Positions 24,379 to 33,958 are shown, numbered from the stretch's first letter. The stretch is 38,410 nt of DNA from a bacterium CG2_30_37_16 (GCA_001872945.1 MNYC01000049.1:1-38410), one strand, 5' to 3'. Notes: generated by a model from the letters alone, not told the origin. Numbers and translations: made by a program.

Positions 24379-24636
24379 ATGAAACCATTTTTACATAATT
24401 TTTTAGACGTATCAGCCTCAAGCTTAATTGTACTTATGTTTATAAGAGCTATCCTGTCGTGTTTGCCGAATGCCAGAGGCAGAATAAGCGATTTTATCGT
24501 CCAAATAACAGATCCCATGCTTAATCCAGTAAGAAAATTTGTACCCGTAACCGGTGGAGTGGATTTTTCACCTCTAGTATTTTTCTTTTTAATAAAAGTA
24601 TTGCATGAGATTTTGGCAGCTTTAATCGGTACCTAA
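24379..24636 (+). CDS. YggT family membrane protein
   Basis: The 85-residue protein has two membrane segments (about 12-30 and 62-82) flanking the YggT signature ITDPMLNPVRKFVP and GGVDFSPLVFFF. The family is often near division or osmotic-stress genes (YlmG in Gram-positives and cyanobacteria), but its molecular function is not settled. Gaps of 10 and 5 bases separate it from its neighbours, so it is part of the same transcript. Confidence 0.88.
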   Translation: MKPFLHNFLDVSASSLIVLMFIRAILSCLPNARGRISDFIVQITDPMLNPVRKFVPVTGGVDFSPLVFFFLIKVLHEILAALIGT

Positions 24637-24641
24637 ATTAA

Positions 24642-24875
24642 ATGAGAATTAATGTTAAGGCTTATCCAAAGTCGCATACTAATTTAATCTATGAAAAAGA
24701 CGGAACTTATATTGTCAGAACAACAGCACCGGCAGCGGGCAACCTGGCTAATAAAGCAATTATAAAAATGATTTCCGATAAATTTAGCATAGGTATAAGT
24801 AATATTAAAATAATTTCAGGTCAAAATTTTAGGGAAAAAATTTTAGAGCTTAAGGAGACTAAAAGTGACCAATGA
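24642..24875 (+). CDS. DUF167/YggU family protein
   Basis: The 77-residue protein matches the DUF167 pattern: an opening strand with VKAYPKS, the central TTAPAAGNLANKAIIKMIS (family form TAPPVxGKANxAL) and IKIISGQNFREKILEL near the end. The molecular role is unknown. Pairing with YggT is a well-known conserved neighbourhood. Its end overlaps the following CDF gene by eleven bases. Confidence 0.9.
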   Translation: MRINVKAYPKSHTNLIYEKDGTYIVRTTAPAAGNLANKAIIKMISDKFSIGISNIKIISGQNFREKILELKETKSDQ

Positions 24876-25872
24876 AAGGCCAGTCGGCCTTAAAAGTGTT
24901 TTGTCGGCCGTAATTGGAAATTTTTTGGTTGCATCACTTAAAATAGTGGGTTTTGCCTTCTCGGGTTCAGCGGTTATGCTTTCAGAAGGTATACACTCGA
25001 TTGCTGATACTGCAAATCAAGCCTTGCTGATGGTTGGTATTAAACGGGGCGAAAAGCCGGCTGACGATAAATTTAATTATGGCTATAGGCAGGAAAGATT
25101 TTTTTGGGCGCTTATTTCGGCTTGCGGAATATTTTTCCTTGGCGCCGGCGTTACCACTTATCATGGTATAAATGCTTTAATTCTCCACGAAAAAGCCCAT
25201 CTATCCTCATGGTTATTTTTGATTCTCTTTTTATCTTTTATTTTTGAATCTTACACCCTATATGTTGCTTTTACCGAACTTAAAGCTCATGGGAGAAAGG
25301 GTTCTTTAATCAAGCATCTAAAAAATTCAGCTGATCCGACTATCCTAGCAGTAATTTGTGAAGACTCGGTTGCATTAATCGGTATCGTTATTGCCTTTAT
25401 GTCTTTGATTCTAACCGAAATAACCGGAATCTATTATTTTGATGGGATTGGTTCCGTTCTTATTGGTTTGTTACTCGGATTTATGGCGATAATGCTTATT
25501 AAGCTTAACAGGGATTATCTTTTGGCTAAAGCGGTACCCAAACATGTACAAAAAGAGATATCCACAATTTTAAAACGACAATCTCTCATTGAATCTGTAC
25601 ATGATTTAAAAACTGCGGTAATTACTACGGATGGTTATAGAATAAAGGCGGAAATAGAAATAGATGGCAGGGTTTTGGCTAAAAAAATACTTAGATCGAG
25701 GGATTTTAAGAAAGAATTTGATGAAATCGATACATATCATGATTTCGTAAAGTTTTGCTCGGAGTTTGCCGATGAAGTAACAAGAACTCTCGGCAAAGAA
25801 ATTGACAGCTTGGAATGCACTATTTGCGCGGAGGTTCCGGCTATAAAACACATAGATTTGGAGACAAATTAA
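24865..25872 (+). CDS. Cation diffusion facilitator, ZnT9 (SLC30A9)-like
   Basis: The 335-residue inner-membrane transporter has about six transmembrane helices followed by a cytoplasmic domain (about 220-335). The metal-site helix 2 has LSEGIHSIADTANQ (HxxxD), and helix 5 has ICEDSVALIGI, with an E-D pair instead of the usual HxxxD or DxxxD. The segment FNYGYRQERFFWALISACGIFFLGAGVT is the kind found in the ZnT9-like branch. The likely substrate is zinc or another divalent metal, exported by proton exchange; specificity is inferred. Start is GTG within the yggU end. The C-terminal domain has CTIC close to the end. Confidence 0.85.
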   Translation: MTNERPVGLKSVLSAVIGNFLVASLKIVGFAFSGSAVMLSEGIHSIADTANQALLMVGIKRGEKPADDKFNYGYRQERFFWALISACGIFFLGAGVTTYHGINALILHEKAHLSSWLFLILFLSFIFESYTLYVAFTELKAHGRKGSLIKHLKNSADPTILAVICEDSVALIGIVIAFMSLILTEITGIYYFDGIGSVLIGLLLGFMAIMLIKLNRDYLLAKAVPKHVQKEISTILKRQSLIESVHDLKTAVITTDGYRIKAEIEIDGRVLAKKILRSRDFKKEFDEIDTYHDFVKFCSEFADEVTRTLGKEIDSLECTICAEVPAIKHIDLETN

Positions 25873-25890
25873 AATGTTTTTTCAAACTTA

Positions 25891-25919
25891 TTGATTTTTC
25901 TCTTTTTCCCTACTATACT
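25891..25919 (+). promoter_or_regulatory. Promoter of the ATP synthase operon
   Basis: TTGATT (25891-25896), 17-base spacer, TATACT (25914-25919). Start near 25926, giving a leader of about 60 bases that contains a terminator-like hairpin. Confidence 0.7.
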
Positions 25920-25940
25920 ATCTGTGGTTAAAAATTTGGG

Positions 25941-25967
25941 TACCACCTTGTCCAAGATGGTATTTTT
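25941..25967 (+). terminator. Attenuator-like hairpin in the atp leader
   Basis: TACCACCTTG (25941-25950) pairs with CAAGATGGTA (25953-25962) with one C-A mismatch and a two-base loop, followed by TTTTT. It lies inside the transcribed leader before the first atp gene, so it would reduce read-through unless overcome. Confidence 0.55.
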
Positions 25968-25984
25968 AGATTGGTTTCTTGAAG

Positions 25985-26206
25985 ATGAGTGGAAATAATA
26001 AAGAAAACTTGGCGCTAACTCCAATTTTTATCGAAATTGGATGGAGAATTAGTTTGCCGCTTGCCTTAATGGTTATTGCTGGTAACTGGATAGACACAAA
26101 GCTGCAAACTAAACCAACATTCATATTTGTTGGTATTTTTTTATCGCTTTTTATGTCTTCTTATTCCATTTATAGGATGATTAAAAAATTTACGAAAGAA
26201 GATTAA
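25985..26206 (+). CDS. AtpI-like F1F0-ATPase accessory membrane protein
   Basis: The 73-residue protein has two transmembrane helices (about 20-37 and 45-64) with GWRISLPLALMVIAGNWID between and around them, resembling small AtpI/AtpQ proteins at the head of atp operons. These assist c-ring assembly or magnesium transport, depending on the family. The track start is a TTG at 25979; the ATG two codons later is equally placed and preferred. The atpB GTG follows immediately after its stop. Confidence 0.75.
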   Translation: MSGNNKENLALTPIFIEIGWRISLPLALMVIAGNWIDTKLQTKPTFIFVGIFLSLFMSSYSIYRMIKKFTKED

Positions 26207-26956
26207 GTGCATATTTCAATTTCTGCAGAACCGATATTTCATATAGGATCATTTCCTTTTACCAATAGCATGCTTGCGGCATGGTTAGTATTCGGGATTT
26301 TAAGCATTTTGGCGTATTTTGCAACAAAAAGAATGGAACAGGTGCCTAAAGGCATTCAAAATATTTTTGAATATATTATAGAAGCGTTGTTTAATTTAAC
26401 TAACGGCATCATGAAGGATAGAAAGTTAACCAAGAAAATCTTTCCTTTAATTGCTACATTTTTTATTTTTATATTATTAAATAACTGGATGGGGCTTATT
26501 CCGGGATTCGGTTCCATCGGGTTTCATGAAACAAATGCTGAAGGAAAGAATGTATTGGTTCCCCTGCTTAGAGCCGGAACAGCCGATTTAAATACAACTA
26601 TAGCTCTAGCCGTAGTTACTGTCATTACTGTTCAAATCCTAGGAATTACCGCAATTGGAATCAGAAAATATGCTGGAAAGTTCATTAATTTTTCGTCACC
26701 TGTAAATTTCTTTGTTGGGATTATTGAGCTGGTATCGGAAGTATCAAGAATCATTTCATATTCCTTTAGGTTATTTGGCAATGTTTTTGCGGGAGAAGTT
26801 TTACTTGCAGTTATGTCAACATTGGTTCCATATGTTATTCCGTTACCCTTCTATATAATGGAGATTTTTGTTGGGGCTGTTCAGGCGCTTGTTTTCACGA
26901 TGTTATCTATAGTTTTTATGTCTATGGCAACAGTTGCTCATAGTGAGAGTCATTAA
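26207..26956 (+). CDS. atpB: ATP synthase F0 subunit a
   Basis: Subunit a (249 residues) forms the proton half-channels against the c-ring. The essential arginine lies in SRIISYSFRLFGNVFAGE (R of FRLFGN), in the second-to-last helix group, and the N-terminal PLIATFFIFILLNNWMGLIPG segment is typical. Start is GTG directly after the upstream stop, without a separate ribosome binding site. About five membrane helices are visible. Confidence 0.95.
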   Translation: MHISISAEPIFHIGSFPFTNSMLAAWLVFGILSILAYFATKRMEQVPKGIQNIFEYIIEALFNLTNGIMKDRKLTKKIFPLIATFFIFILLNNWMGLIPGFGSIGFHETNAEGKNVLVPLLRAGTADLNTTIALAVVTVITVQILGITAIGIRKYAGKFINFSSPVNFFVGIIELVSEVSRIISYSFRLFGNVFAGEVLLAVMSTLVPYVIPLPFYIMEIFVGAVQALVFTMLSIVFMSMATVAHSESH

Positions 26957-26964
26957 ATAAATAA

Positions 26965-27213
<249 letters not shown>

Positions 27214-27222
27214 GGAATATAT

Positions 27223-27726
27223 ATGGACGCATTACACAACTTGGGAGTTGATCCTAAGTTACTCATTGCTCAAGGTATTAATTTTGGTCTTCTGCTTTTT
27301 ATTTTATATAAATTACTATATAGGCCGATTTTAAAGATACTTGAGGATAGGTCAAAAAAAATTGAAAAATCACTAGAGAATGCTGAAGAAATCGAAAAGA
27401 AACTAGTAGATATTAAAGAAACGGAAAAAGAAGTAATAGGAAAGGCAAAAGGGAAAGCAACCGAGATAATAAGCGAAGCCAGAGAAGCGATTGAAGAGAC
27501 TAAAGCCTCTATGATTAAAGATGCTGGTATTAAAGCAAAAAAAATTATCGAGAATGCAGTAGACGAGGCTGAAAAAGAGAAACTAGCAATACTTGCAGAA
27601 GTCAAAAACGAAATAGCAGGTGTTGTGGAAAAATCTGTGATAGCTTTTATGGAAGCGGATTATAAAAATGTTAATCTAAAATTAACTGAAGATGCACTTA
27701 GCGATGCAAAAAAGGTTGGGATTTAG
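27223..27726 (+). CDS. atpF: ATP synthase F0 subunit b
   Basis: Subunit b (167 residues) is the peripheral stalk. A single N-terminal membrane helix (GINFGLLLFILYKLLYRPI, about 18-36) is followed by a long charged coiled coil rich in Lys, Glu and Ala (about 45-140). It connects F0 to the delta and alpha subunits. The gene ends right before the atpH ATG. Confidence 0.92.
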   Translation: MDALHNLGVDPKLLIAQGINFGLLLFILYKLLYRPILKILEDRSKKIEKSLENAEEIEKKLVDIKETEKEVIGKAKGKATEIISEAREAIEETKASMIKDAGIKAKKIIENAVDEAEKEKLAILAEVKNEIAGVVEKSVIAFMEADYKNVNLKLTEDALSDAKKVGI

Positions 27727-28104
27727 ATGCTTGGATCAACAGAAATTGCTAAGGTTTTAATTAGAGAATCGTTCGGAAAAGATGCTGCTGATTTAAAAGG
27801 ATATGCAGCTAGGATCGCCAAGCTTTATCCAAACAAAATCAAATCAATTATAGGCAGCATCAAAGACCAGAACGAATTTGACTTGAGTTACGTCGAAATT
27901 ACAAGCGCTAAGGAACTTTCCGAATCCGAAAGAAGTGAAATTATCAAGTCCCTGAAGATTAAAGACCCTATAAATGTAAAATTTGGGGTTAATTCTGAAA
28001 TTATTGCGGGCATAATAGTAAAAATTGGCGAAACGGTTGTGGATGGTAGCGGCAGGGAAAGAATTAATCAAATAATAGAAAGAATCATAAATACGAAGCT
28101 TTAG
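27727..28104 (+). CDS. atpH: ATP synthase F1 subunit delta, short form
   Basis: At 125 residues this subunit is clearly shorter than the usual 175-185. The C-terminal part is recognisable: VEITSAKELSESERSEI and the family ending GIIVKIGETVVDGSGRERI. The N-terminal helical domain that binds the top of F1 is reduced to roughly half. No frameshift is seen, and the ATG follows the atpF stop immediately. It probably still links subunit b to alpha. Confidence 0.85.
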   Translation: MLGSTEIAKVLIRESFGKDAADLKGYAARIAKLYPNKIKSIIGSIKDQNEFDLSYVEITSAKELSESERSEIIKSLKIKDPINVKFGVNSEIIAGIIVKIGETVVDGSGRERINQIIERIINTKL

Positions 28105-28112
28105 GAGCATAA

Positions 28113-29615
28113 ATGATAAACAGTAAAGAATATTTAATAAAAAAACTTGAAGAAGAATTATCCGGAATTAAGACTGATCCCAAAACATATAAAACCGGAA
28201 AGGTAATTTCGGTCGGTGATGGAATTTGTAAGGCTATCGGCTTGTCGGAAGTGATGTCCTTTGAGATGGTTCAATTCAAATCCGGAGTTTACGGCATTGC
28301 TCTAAACCTTGAGGAAGATGCTGTAGGCATAATGATTATGGGAGAGGGTAATAGTGTTAATGAGGGGGATGAGGTAAGAACAACAGGAAGAATCTTAGAA
28401 ATTCCGGTTTCTGATGAGCTAAAAGGACGAGTAGTAAGTCCTCTTGGAGAATCTATCGATGGCAAGAGCGAATATAATGCAAAAGAATTTTATCCGGTAG
28501 AAAAAATTGCTCCGGGCGTTATTTCTAGAAAATCGGTCACCGAACCGTTGCAAACAGGCATTAAGGCAATAGATTCTGCGATCCCAATCGGCAGAGGGCA
28601 AAGAGAGCTTATTATCGGCGACAGGCAAACGGGGAAAACTGCCATTGCCATAGATGCCATAATTAATCAAAAAGATTCAGATGTAATCTGTGTTTACGTG
28701 GCTATCGGTCAAAAAAGATCAAAAGTGGCTAAAATGGTTGCTATTTTGGAAGAAAATGACGCCTTAAAAAATACAATTATTGTCGTGGCAAGTGCTTCCG
28801 ATCCGGCGCCATATCTATACATTGCTCCATATTCGGGCGTTACTATCGCCGAATACTTTATGGATCAGGGCAAAGACGTTCTTATAATTTACGATGATTT
28901 GTCAAAGCACGCTTGGTCATATAGACAAGTTTCTCTGCTGCTTAGAAGGCCGCCGGGACGAGAAGCCTATCCCGGAGACGTTTTTTATCTTCATTCAAGA
29001 CTTTTAGAAAGAGCTTGTAGAAGAGATGAAAAGTATGGCGGCGGCTCAATTACCGCATTTCCAATTATAGAAACTCAGGCCGGCGATATTTCGGCCTATA
29101 TTCCTACAAATGTAATTTCTATTACTGATGGTCAAATATTCTTGGAAAGTGATTTATTCTATCAGGGCATAAGGCCAGCGCTAAATGTTGGCTTGTCAGT
29201 TTCCAGAGTTGGTTCTGCGGCACAAAAAAAATGTATGAAAAAAGTTGCGGGAAAACTACGATTAGAACTTGCTCAGTTTAGAGAATTACAGTCATTTGCC
29301 CAATTTGCTTCCGATTTAGACGAGGAAACCAGAAAACAAATTGAAAGAGGAAAAAGGCTGGTGGAAATATTAAAGCAGGATCAATATGTGCCACTTGCAG
29401 TTGAAAAGCAGGTTGCCATTATATATGCCGGAACAAACGGATTTCTAGACGACACGGAGTTAGATAAGGTTAAATTATTTGAGAATAATCTTTTCGATTA
29501 TTTAGACGGTAAGGGTAAAGATTTTGCGGGAAAACTAGCTAAAGAAGGCGATCTAACAGAAGAAATAGAGAAAGAATTAATAAATATTCTTAAAAAAGTG
29601 ACAGAGGAGTTTTAG
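28113..29615 (+). CDS. atpA: ATP synthase F1 subunit alpha
   Basis: Alpha (500 residues) holds the non-catalytic nucleotide sites. The P-loop is [13 protein letters not shown] near 170-182, the alpha signature is [19 protein letters not shown], and the SxRxG segment is [12 protein letters not shown]. Its length is normal. Its stop TAG shares one base with the atpG GTG start, so translation of gamma is coupled to alpha. Confidence 0.97.
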   Translation: MINSKEYLIKKLEEELSGIKTDPKTYKTGKVISVGDGICKAIGLSEVMSFEMVQFKSGVYGIALNLEEDAVGIMIMGEGNSVNEGDEVRTTGRILEIPVSDELKGRVVSPLGESIDGKSEYNAKEFYPVEKIAPGVISRKSVTEPLQTGIKAIDSAIPIGRGQRELIIGDRQTGKTAIAIDAIINQKDSDVICVYVAIGQKRSKVAKMVAILEENDALKNTIIVVASASDPAPYLYIAPYSGVTIAEYFMDQGKDVLIIYDDLSKHAWSYRQVSLLLRRPPGREAYPGDVFYLHSRLLERACRRDEKYGGGSITAFPIIETQAGDISAYIPTNVISITDGQIFLESDLFYQGIRPALNVGLSVSRVGSAAQKKCMKKVAGKLRLELAQFRELQSFAQFASDLDEETRKQIERGKRLVEILKQDQYVPLAVEKQVAIIYAGTNGFLDDTELDKVKLFENNLFDYLDGKGKDFAGKLAKEGDLTEEIEKELINILKKVTEEF

Positions 29616-30463
29616 TGGCTTCAGCAAAAGAGGTTAGAAGAAGAATCAAGTCAGTCGTTAGTACCAAGCAGATAATTAAGGCGATGGAACTTATTTCGGT
29701 TATAAAAATGCAAAAGGCGATTGCCATAAACGCAGCATCTAGAAATTACAGCGAAGCGGCTGAGGCTATTCTTTGGAATTTAGTAACTGATATAAATGAG
29801 GCTGATCATCCCTTTTTATTACCCGACAACGAGGCAACAAAACAATTGGTGGTTATAATTACCTCCGATAGAGGTTTATGCGGGGGTTTAAATTCGAAAG
29901 CAATTCGAATGGTATTAGATTTATCGAAAGATAGAGATACGGACTTTTTAACCATAGGAAGAAAGGGTCGGGACTTGCTTAGGGTTTTGGGAAAAAATAT
30001 AATCGCTGATTTTACAAAAATTGAGGAAAAACCAGAAATTAAGGATATTTTACCAATAAGCAAAATAATTACAGACGATTTTGTTTCCGGAAAATATAAG
30101 GGAATTAAATTGGTTTACACGCATTTTGTGTCAACTCTTGCTCAAGAGCCAACAGCAACTAAGCTATTGCCGCTTGAAAACAAACAAAAGAGTTTAAGTC
30201 AGGAAAGAATTGTTTTTGAGCCGGAAAAGCACGCATTACTGGACGATTTGATTCCAAGGCTCATGGAAATTAAAATTTGGCAATCAATGTTGGAATCAAT
30301 AGCGTCAGAACATTCGGCCAGAATGATGGCCATGAAAAATGCCAGCGAAAATGCGGTTGAATTAATAGATGACTTAACGCTTGCCTATAATCAAACAAGG
30401 CAGGCAACCATTACCAGAGAAATTGCCGAAATTTCCGCAGGCAAAATGACGCTAGAAGGGTAA
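29615..30463 (+). CDS. atpG: ATP synthase F1 subunit gamma
   Basis: Gamma (282 residues) is the central rotor shaft. The N-terminal helix EVRRRIKSVVSTKQIIKAMELI and the C-terminal helix with NASENAVELIDDLTLAYNQ and RQATITREIAEI form the coiled coil, and the SDRGLCGGLN motif of the Rossmann-like domain is near 87-96. Start is GTG overlapping the atpA stop. After its stop a ribosome binding site (GGAGG) is followed not by atpD but by an inserted repeat. Confidence 0.95.
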   Translation: MASAKEVRRRIKSVVSTKQIIKAMELISVIKMQKAIAINAASRNYSEAAEAILWNLVTDINEADHPFLLPDNEATKQLVVIITSDRGLCGGLNSKAIRMVLDLSKDRDTDFLTIGRKGRDLLRVLGKNIIADFTKIEEKPEIKDILPISKIITDDFVSGKYKGIKLVYTHFVSTLAQEPTATKLLPLENKQKSLSQERIVFEPEKHALLDDLIPRLMEIKIWQSMLESIASEHSARMMAMKNASENAVELIDDLTLAYNQTRQATITREIAEISAGKMTLEG

Positions 30464-30469
30464 GGAGGG

Positions 30470-30540
30470 AAATGTCAAATTACAAATTTCAAATGCCAAA
30501 TGAAATCCTAATTTTAAATTTTCTAAATTTGACATTTGGA
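30470..30540. repeat. Palindromic repeat inserted between atpG and atpD
   Basis: AAATGTCAAATT (30470-30481) is inverted exactly as AATTTGACATTT (30526-30537). The interior is built of short CAAAT and AAATT words. It starts directly after a GGAGG site that follows the atpG stop, and it accidentally creates a 26-codon frame (ATG 30472 to TAA 30550). Confidence 0.7.
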
Positions 30541-30568
30541 TTTATTAATTAAGGGAATAGAACAAATT

Positions 30569-30574
30569 TATAAT
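30569..30574 (+). promoter_or_regulatory. Possible internal -10 box before atpD
   Basis: A perfect TATAAT lies 15 bases before the atpD ATG; the -35 region (TTAATT at 18 bases) is weak. AT-richness makes this a low-certainty call. Confidence 0.25.
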
Positions 30575-30577
30575 TAA

Positions 30578-31954
<1,377 letters not shown>

Positions 31955-31974
31955 GGGATTATAGGTCAAAATAT

Positions 31975-32400
31975 ATGAAGAAATTTAAAATACAAGTTAC
32001 GACGCCCGAAAGAGTTATTTTTGAGGAAGAAGTTGAAGAAGTCACATTGCCTACCAAAGACGGGGAAATTACTGTTTTAGCAGGGCACGTTCCTTTAATT
32101 GGTGAAATAATTCCGGGCGAAATGATTGTAAAAAATGGCGAAGAGAAAAGAATCACCCTTCTTCTAGGCGGATTTGTTCATGTTGAGGAAGGCGGAAAAG
32201 TAATAGTTATAGCAGACAGCGCCGAGCATCTGCACGAAATTTCTGAAAAAGAGGCAATAGAAGCGAGAAAAAGGGCTGAAAAACTCATGCAGGAATCAAT
32301 TGATGATGCGGAAGGCTTTGCTGAAGCCGAAGCAGAGCTTATAAGAAGCTTAGCCAGGCTCAAAATTGTTAGGAAGCATCGCTCAGAATATAAAAATTGA
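31975..32400 (+). CDS. atpC: ATP synthase F1 subunit epsilon
   Basis: Epsilon (141 residues) couples the rotor to F1 and regulates hydrolysis. The N-terminal beta sandwich (about 1-85) contains TKDGEITVLAGHVPLIGEI, and the C-terminal helical hairpin (about 90-135) contains EAIEARKRAEKL and LARLKIVRKHR. It is the last atp gene. The promoter of the next gene overlaps its stop codon. Confidence 0.93.
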   Translation: MKKFKIQVTTPERVIFEEEVEEVTLPTKDGEITVLAGHVPLIGEIIPGEMIVKNGEEKRITLLLGGFVHVEEGGKVIVIADSAEHLHEISEKEAIEARKRAEKLMQESIDDAEGFAEAEAELIRSLARLKIVRKHRSEYKN

Positions 32401-32425
32401 TTAAATGCCAATAATTTGATAAAAT
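32397..32425 (+). promoter_or_regulatory. Promoter of the 32470 gene, overlapping the atpC stop
   Basis: TTGATT (32397-32402), 17-base spacer, TAAAAT (32420-32425) with an extended TG. Start near 32432, which is just downstream of the left arm of the following hairpin. Confidence 0.65.
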
Positions 32426-32466
32426 ACCACCTGAAATTAAGCACATTAACAAAAGGTGGTGTTTTT
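32423..32466 (+). terminator. Hairpin ending the atp operon and/or masking the next ribosome binding site
   Basis: AATACCACCT (32423-32432) pairs with AGGTGGTGTT (32454-32463), 10 pairs with one G-U, a 21-base loop, and a following T-run. The right arm contains the AGGTGG ribosome binding site of the next gene. Transcripts coming from atpC can form it, while transcripts starting at the local promoter lack most of the left arm. Confidence 0.5.
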
Positions 32467-32469
32467 AAA

Positions 32470-32898
32470 ATGAGTGAAAAATGGCCGAAAGATGTGACCC
32501 ATCATTGTAACGTATGCGGAGCGAAATTAGATTCATTAGAAGAAGCGAATAAGCATTTTGAGGAAACAAGCAAGAGACAGGAAGGCGTGCTCAGTATCAA
32601 GCTATATGACATTATATTTGAGGAATTTTGGGGCAAAATAGGATTAACAATAGATATCCAAAAAGAAAGATTTACAGGGAACCATAAAAATATTCTAAAT
32701 TACGTTATAGGTATATTCGATCTATTTCTATTAAGCGTTGAGGATGATTTTAGGGATGATGTAACATTTGATGAGAGAGATATTAAAATTAATGATAAAT
32801 CTGTAAATGTCCTTGATTGTCTTTATAATTCAGAAAAAGAAATTGTTGTTGACGGTAGATGGCTGGAAAGTATTGTTGCGAAAAGTACAATAAAATAA
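32470..32898 (+). CDS. Small protein with N-terminal zinc-finger-like motif, unknown function
   Basis: From the ATG at 32470 (after AGGTGG) the protein is 142 residues; the track start at 32416 is a TTG lying within the upstream hairpin region and is rejected. It has a CxxC pair and a histidine in HHCNVCGAKLDSLEEANKHFEE near 11-32, resembling a C2H2 finger. The rest is acidic with amphipathic helices and no family I recognise. It has its own promoter. A partial copy of its ribosome binding site and first codons follows downstream. Confidence 0.7.
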   Translation: MSEKWPKDVTHHCNVCGAKLDSLEEANKHFEETSKRQEGVLSIKLYDIIFEEFWGKIGLTIDIQKERFTGNHKNILNYVIGIFDLFLLSVEDDFRDDVTFDERDIKINDKSVNVLDCLYNSEKEIVVDGRWLESIVAKSTIK

Positions 32899-32915
32899 AA
32901 GGATGGTGTTAGAAA

Positions 32916-33137
32916 GTGGGAAAGAAATGGACGAAGACTTAAACATCTCAAGTAAAAATAAATGATGGAGAGCAATCATTTAGAGCAATCGAGTTCAGTT
33001 ATGAAAATGTCGATTGGAATGAAGGAGATGATGATGAAGATAAAATCATCTTGCTACATGTTGAGGAAATAATTAGAAAGATAATTTGTCTTTCTAAAAC
33101 ATATCTTGCCAAGTTATGTAAGCAGACAGAAGCCTAA
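32916..33137 (+). pseudogene. Tandem partial relative of the 32470 gene, broken by an in-frame stop
   Basis: GTG 32916 begins GKKWTKT, then TAA at 32940-32942, then the same frame stays open for 64 codons to TAA 33135 (TSQVKINDGEQSF... ending CKQTEA). The ribosome binding site and first codons (AGGATGGTG, then MGKKWTKT) mirror the upstream gene (AGGTGGTG, then MSEKWPKD). The remaining sequence differs, so only the 5' end is visibly related. One base change (TAT/TAC to TAA) would explain the stop. Confidence 0.5.
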
Positions 33138-33174
33138 TAGAAGTCTAATAGATAACGATAAATTAATTTATCAA

Positions 33175-33206
33175 TAGGATTGCAACACTTGCAGTCCTAT
33201 TTTTTT
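33175..33206 (+). terminator. Intrinsic terminator
   Basis: TAGGATTGCAA and TTGCAGTCCTA form an 11-bp stem (one T-G pair) with loop CAC, followed by TTTTTTT. It ends the transcript of the small-gene pair. Confidence 0.88.
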
Positions 33207-33222
33207 GTGTTAAATTAATTAT

Positions 33223-33627
33223 ATGAAGGGAAAGAAGAAAAAAATATTATTATTGGTACTTACTGTTTTTGCGATATGGTATGTTGCGCAAGTCATTGAT
33301 AACAATTACAGCGGCTCTGTTATGGATGTAAAAGTAGAAATAAAGGACGTCAAAAAGGAAGAAATTGGTCCGGAAGCTTTAACTCCGATTATCGATTTGG
33401 GCGAAAGAGGAGCGACACTTCCTTTTATCTTTACATTCAGGGAACCTAAGGGATACGATTATTCAGCACTTTCTGTAAAAATGGAAGATAGTGATACTTT
33501 ACGACTAACCCCGATTTCAAAAAGATGCTTCCTGTGTAAACCTAAAAAGTATACTTTAAAGGCTGAGATTTTAGACTTACCGCCCGGAAATTACAAACTT
33601 ACAACAAATTATGGCGGGGGTTTGTAA
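33223..33627 (+). CDS. Membrane-anchored or secreted protein of unknown function
   Basis: The 134-residue protein has a lysine-rich start (MKGKKKK) and one hydrophobic segment (ILLLVLTVFAIWYVAQVI, about 8-25), then a beta-rich extracytoplasmic part with PFIFTFREPKGYDYS and LDLPPGNYKLTTNY. A CFLC pair lies near 101-104. The end resembles a beta-sandwich domain, but I recognise no family. A TAAATT positioned seven bases before the ATG might be a weak leaderless -10. It lies between a strong terminator and the ileS T-box promoter, so it is probably transcribed alone. Confidence 0.7.
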   Translation: MKGKKKKILLLVLTVFAIWYVAQVIDNNYSGSVMDVKVEIKDVKKEEIGPEALTPIIDLGERGATLPFIFTFREPKGYDYSALSVKMEDSDTLRLTPISKRCFLCKPKKYTLKAEILDLPPGNYKLTTNYGGGL

Positions 33628-33675
33628 ATTGGCCGATAGATAAATGGGTTTATTGGTTATTAGTAGGAACAATTC

Positions 33676-33704
33676 TTGATATCTAAGTTATTTTTAGATA
33701 TAAT
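33676..33704 (+). promoter_or_regulatory. Promoter of the ileS T-box transcript
   Basis: TTGATA (33676-33681), 17-base spacer, TATAAT (33699-33704). Start near 33711. The segment ATATCTAA...TTAGATAT inside it is an 8-bp inverted repeat that could bind a regulator. Confidence 0.75.
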
Positions 33705-33764
33705 ATCATTATAAAAGCGTTCAAGTCCGGCCATCACCGGATTAGCTGCCGGAAGAACCCGTTC

Positions 33765-33827
33765 TGTTATTCCGAGCTTTGAACCGGAATCCGTATGAAT
33801 GGATTCTGAATCAAGTTCAGAATGACA
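33765..33827. repeat. 63-bp REP-like palindromic element, copy 2, inside the T-box leader
   Basis: Starts TGTTAT and ends ATGACA, with two hairpins ATTCCG/CGGAAT and TTCTGAA/TTCAGAA (loop TCAAG). Layout, length and loop match copy 1 at 13266-13329, while stem bases differ in a compensated way. Confidence 0.75.
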
Positions 33828-33958
33828 AGATAGCACTAGAACCGGTCGGATAAGCCCGTTAAAGCTGTAATCAAGTTGTCCCCAGACATAAAGAGACGAA
33901 GTCCTGAGCTTGTCGAAGGAAATTAAGGTGGTACCGCCCTGAGCATAGCCGAAGGGGT

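Noticed and set aside
30472-30552. 26-codon ORF after atpG as a real gene
   Set aside because: It has a ribosome binding site, but the sequence is entirely the inverted repeat and reads as low-complexity hydrophobic words.
32930-32967. Small ORF MDEDLNISSKNK starting at an internal ATG
   Set aside because: Only 12 codons, out of frame with the longer open stretch, and no suitable ribosome binding site.
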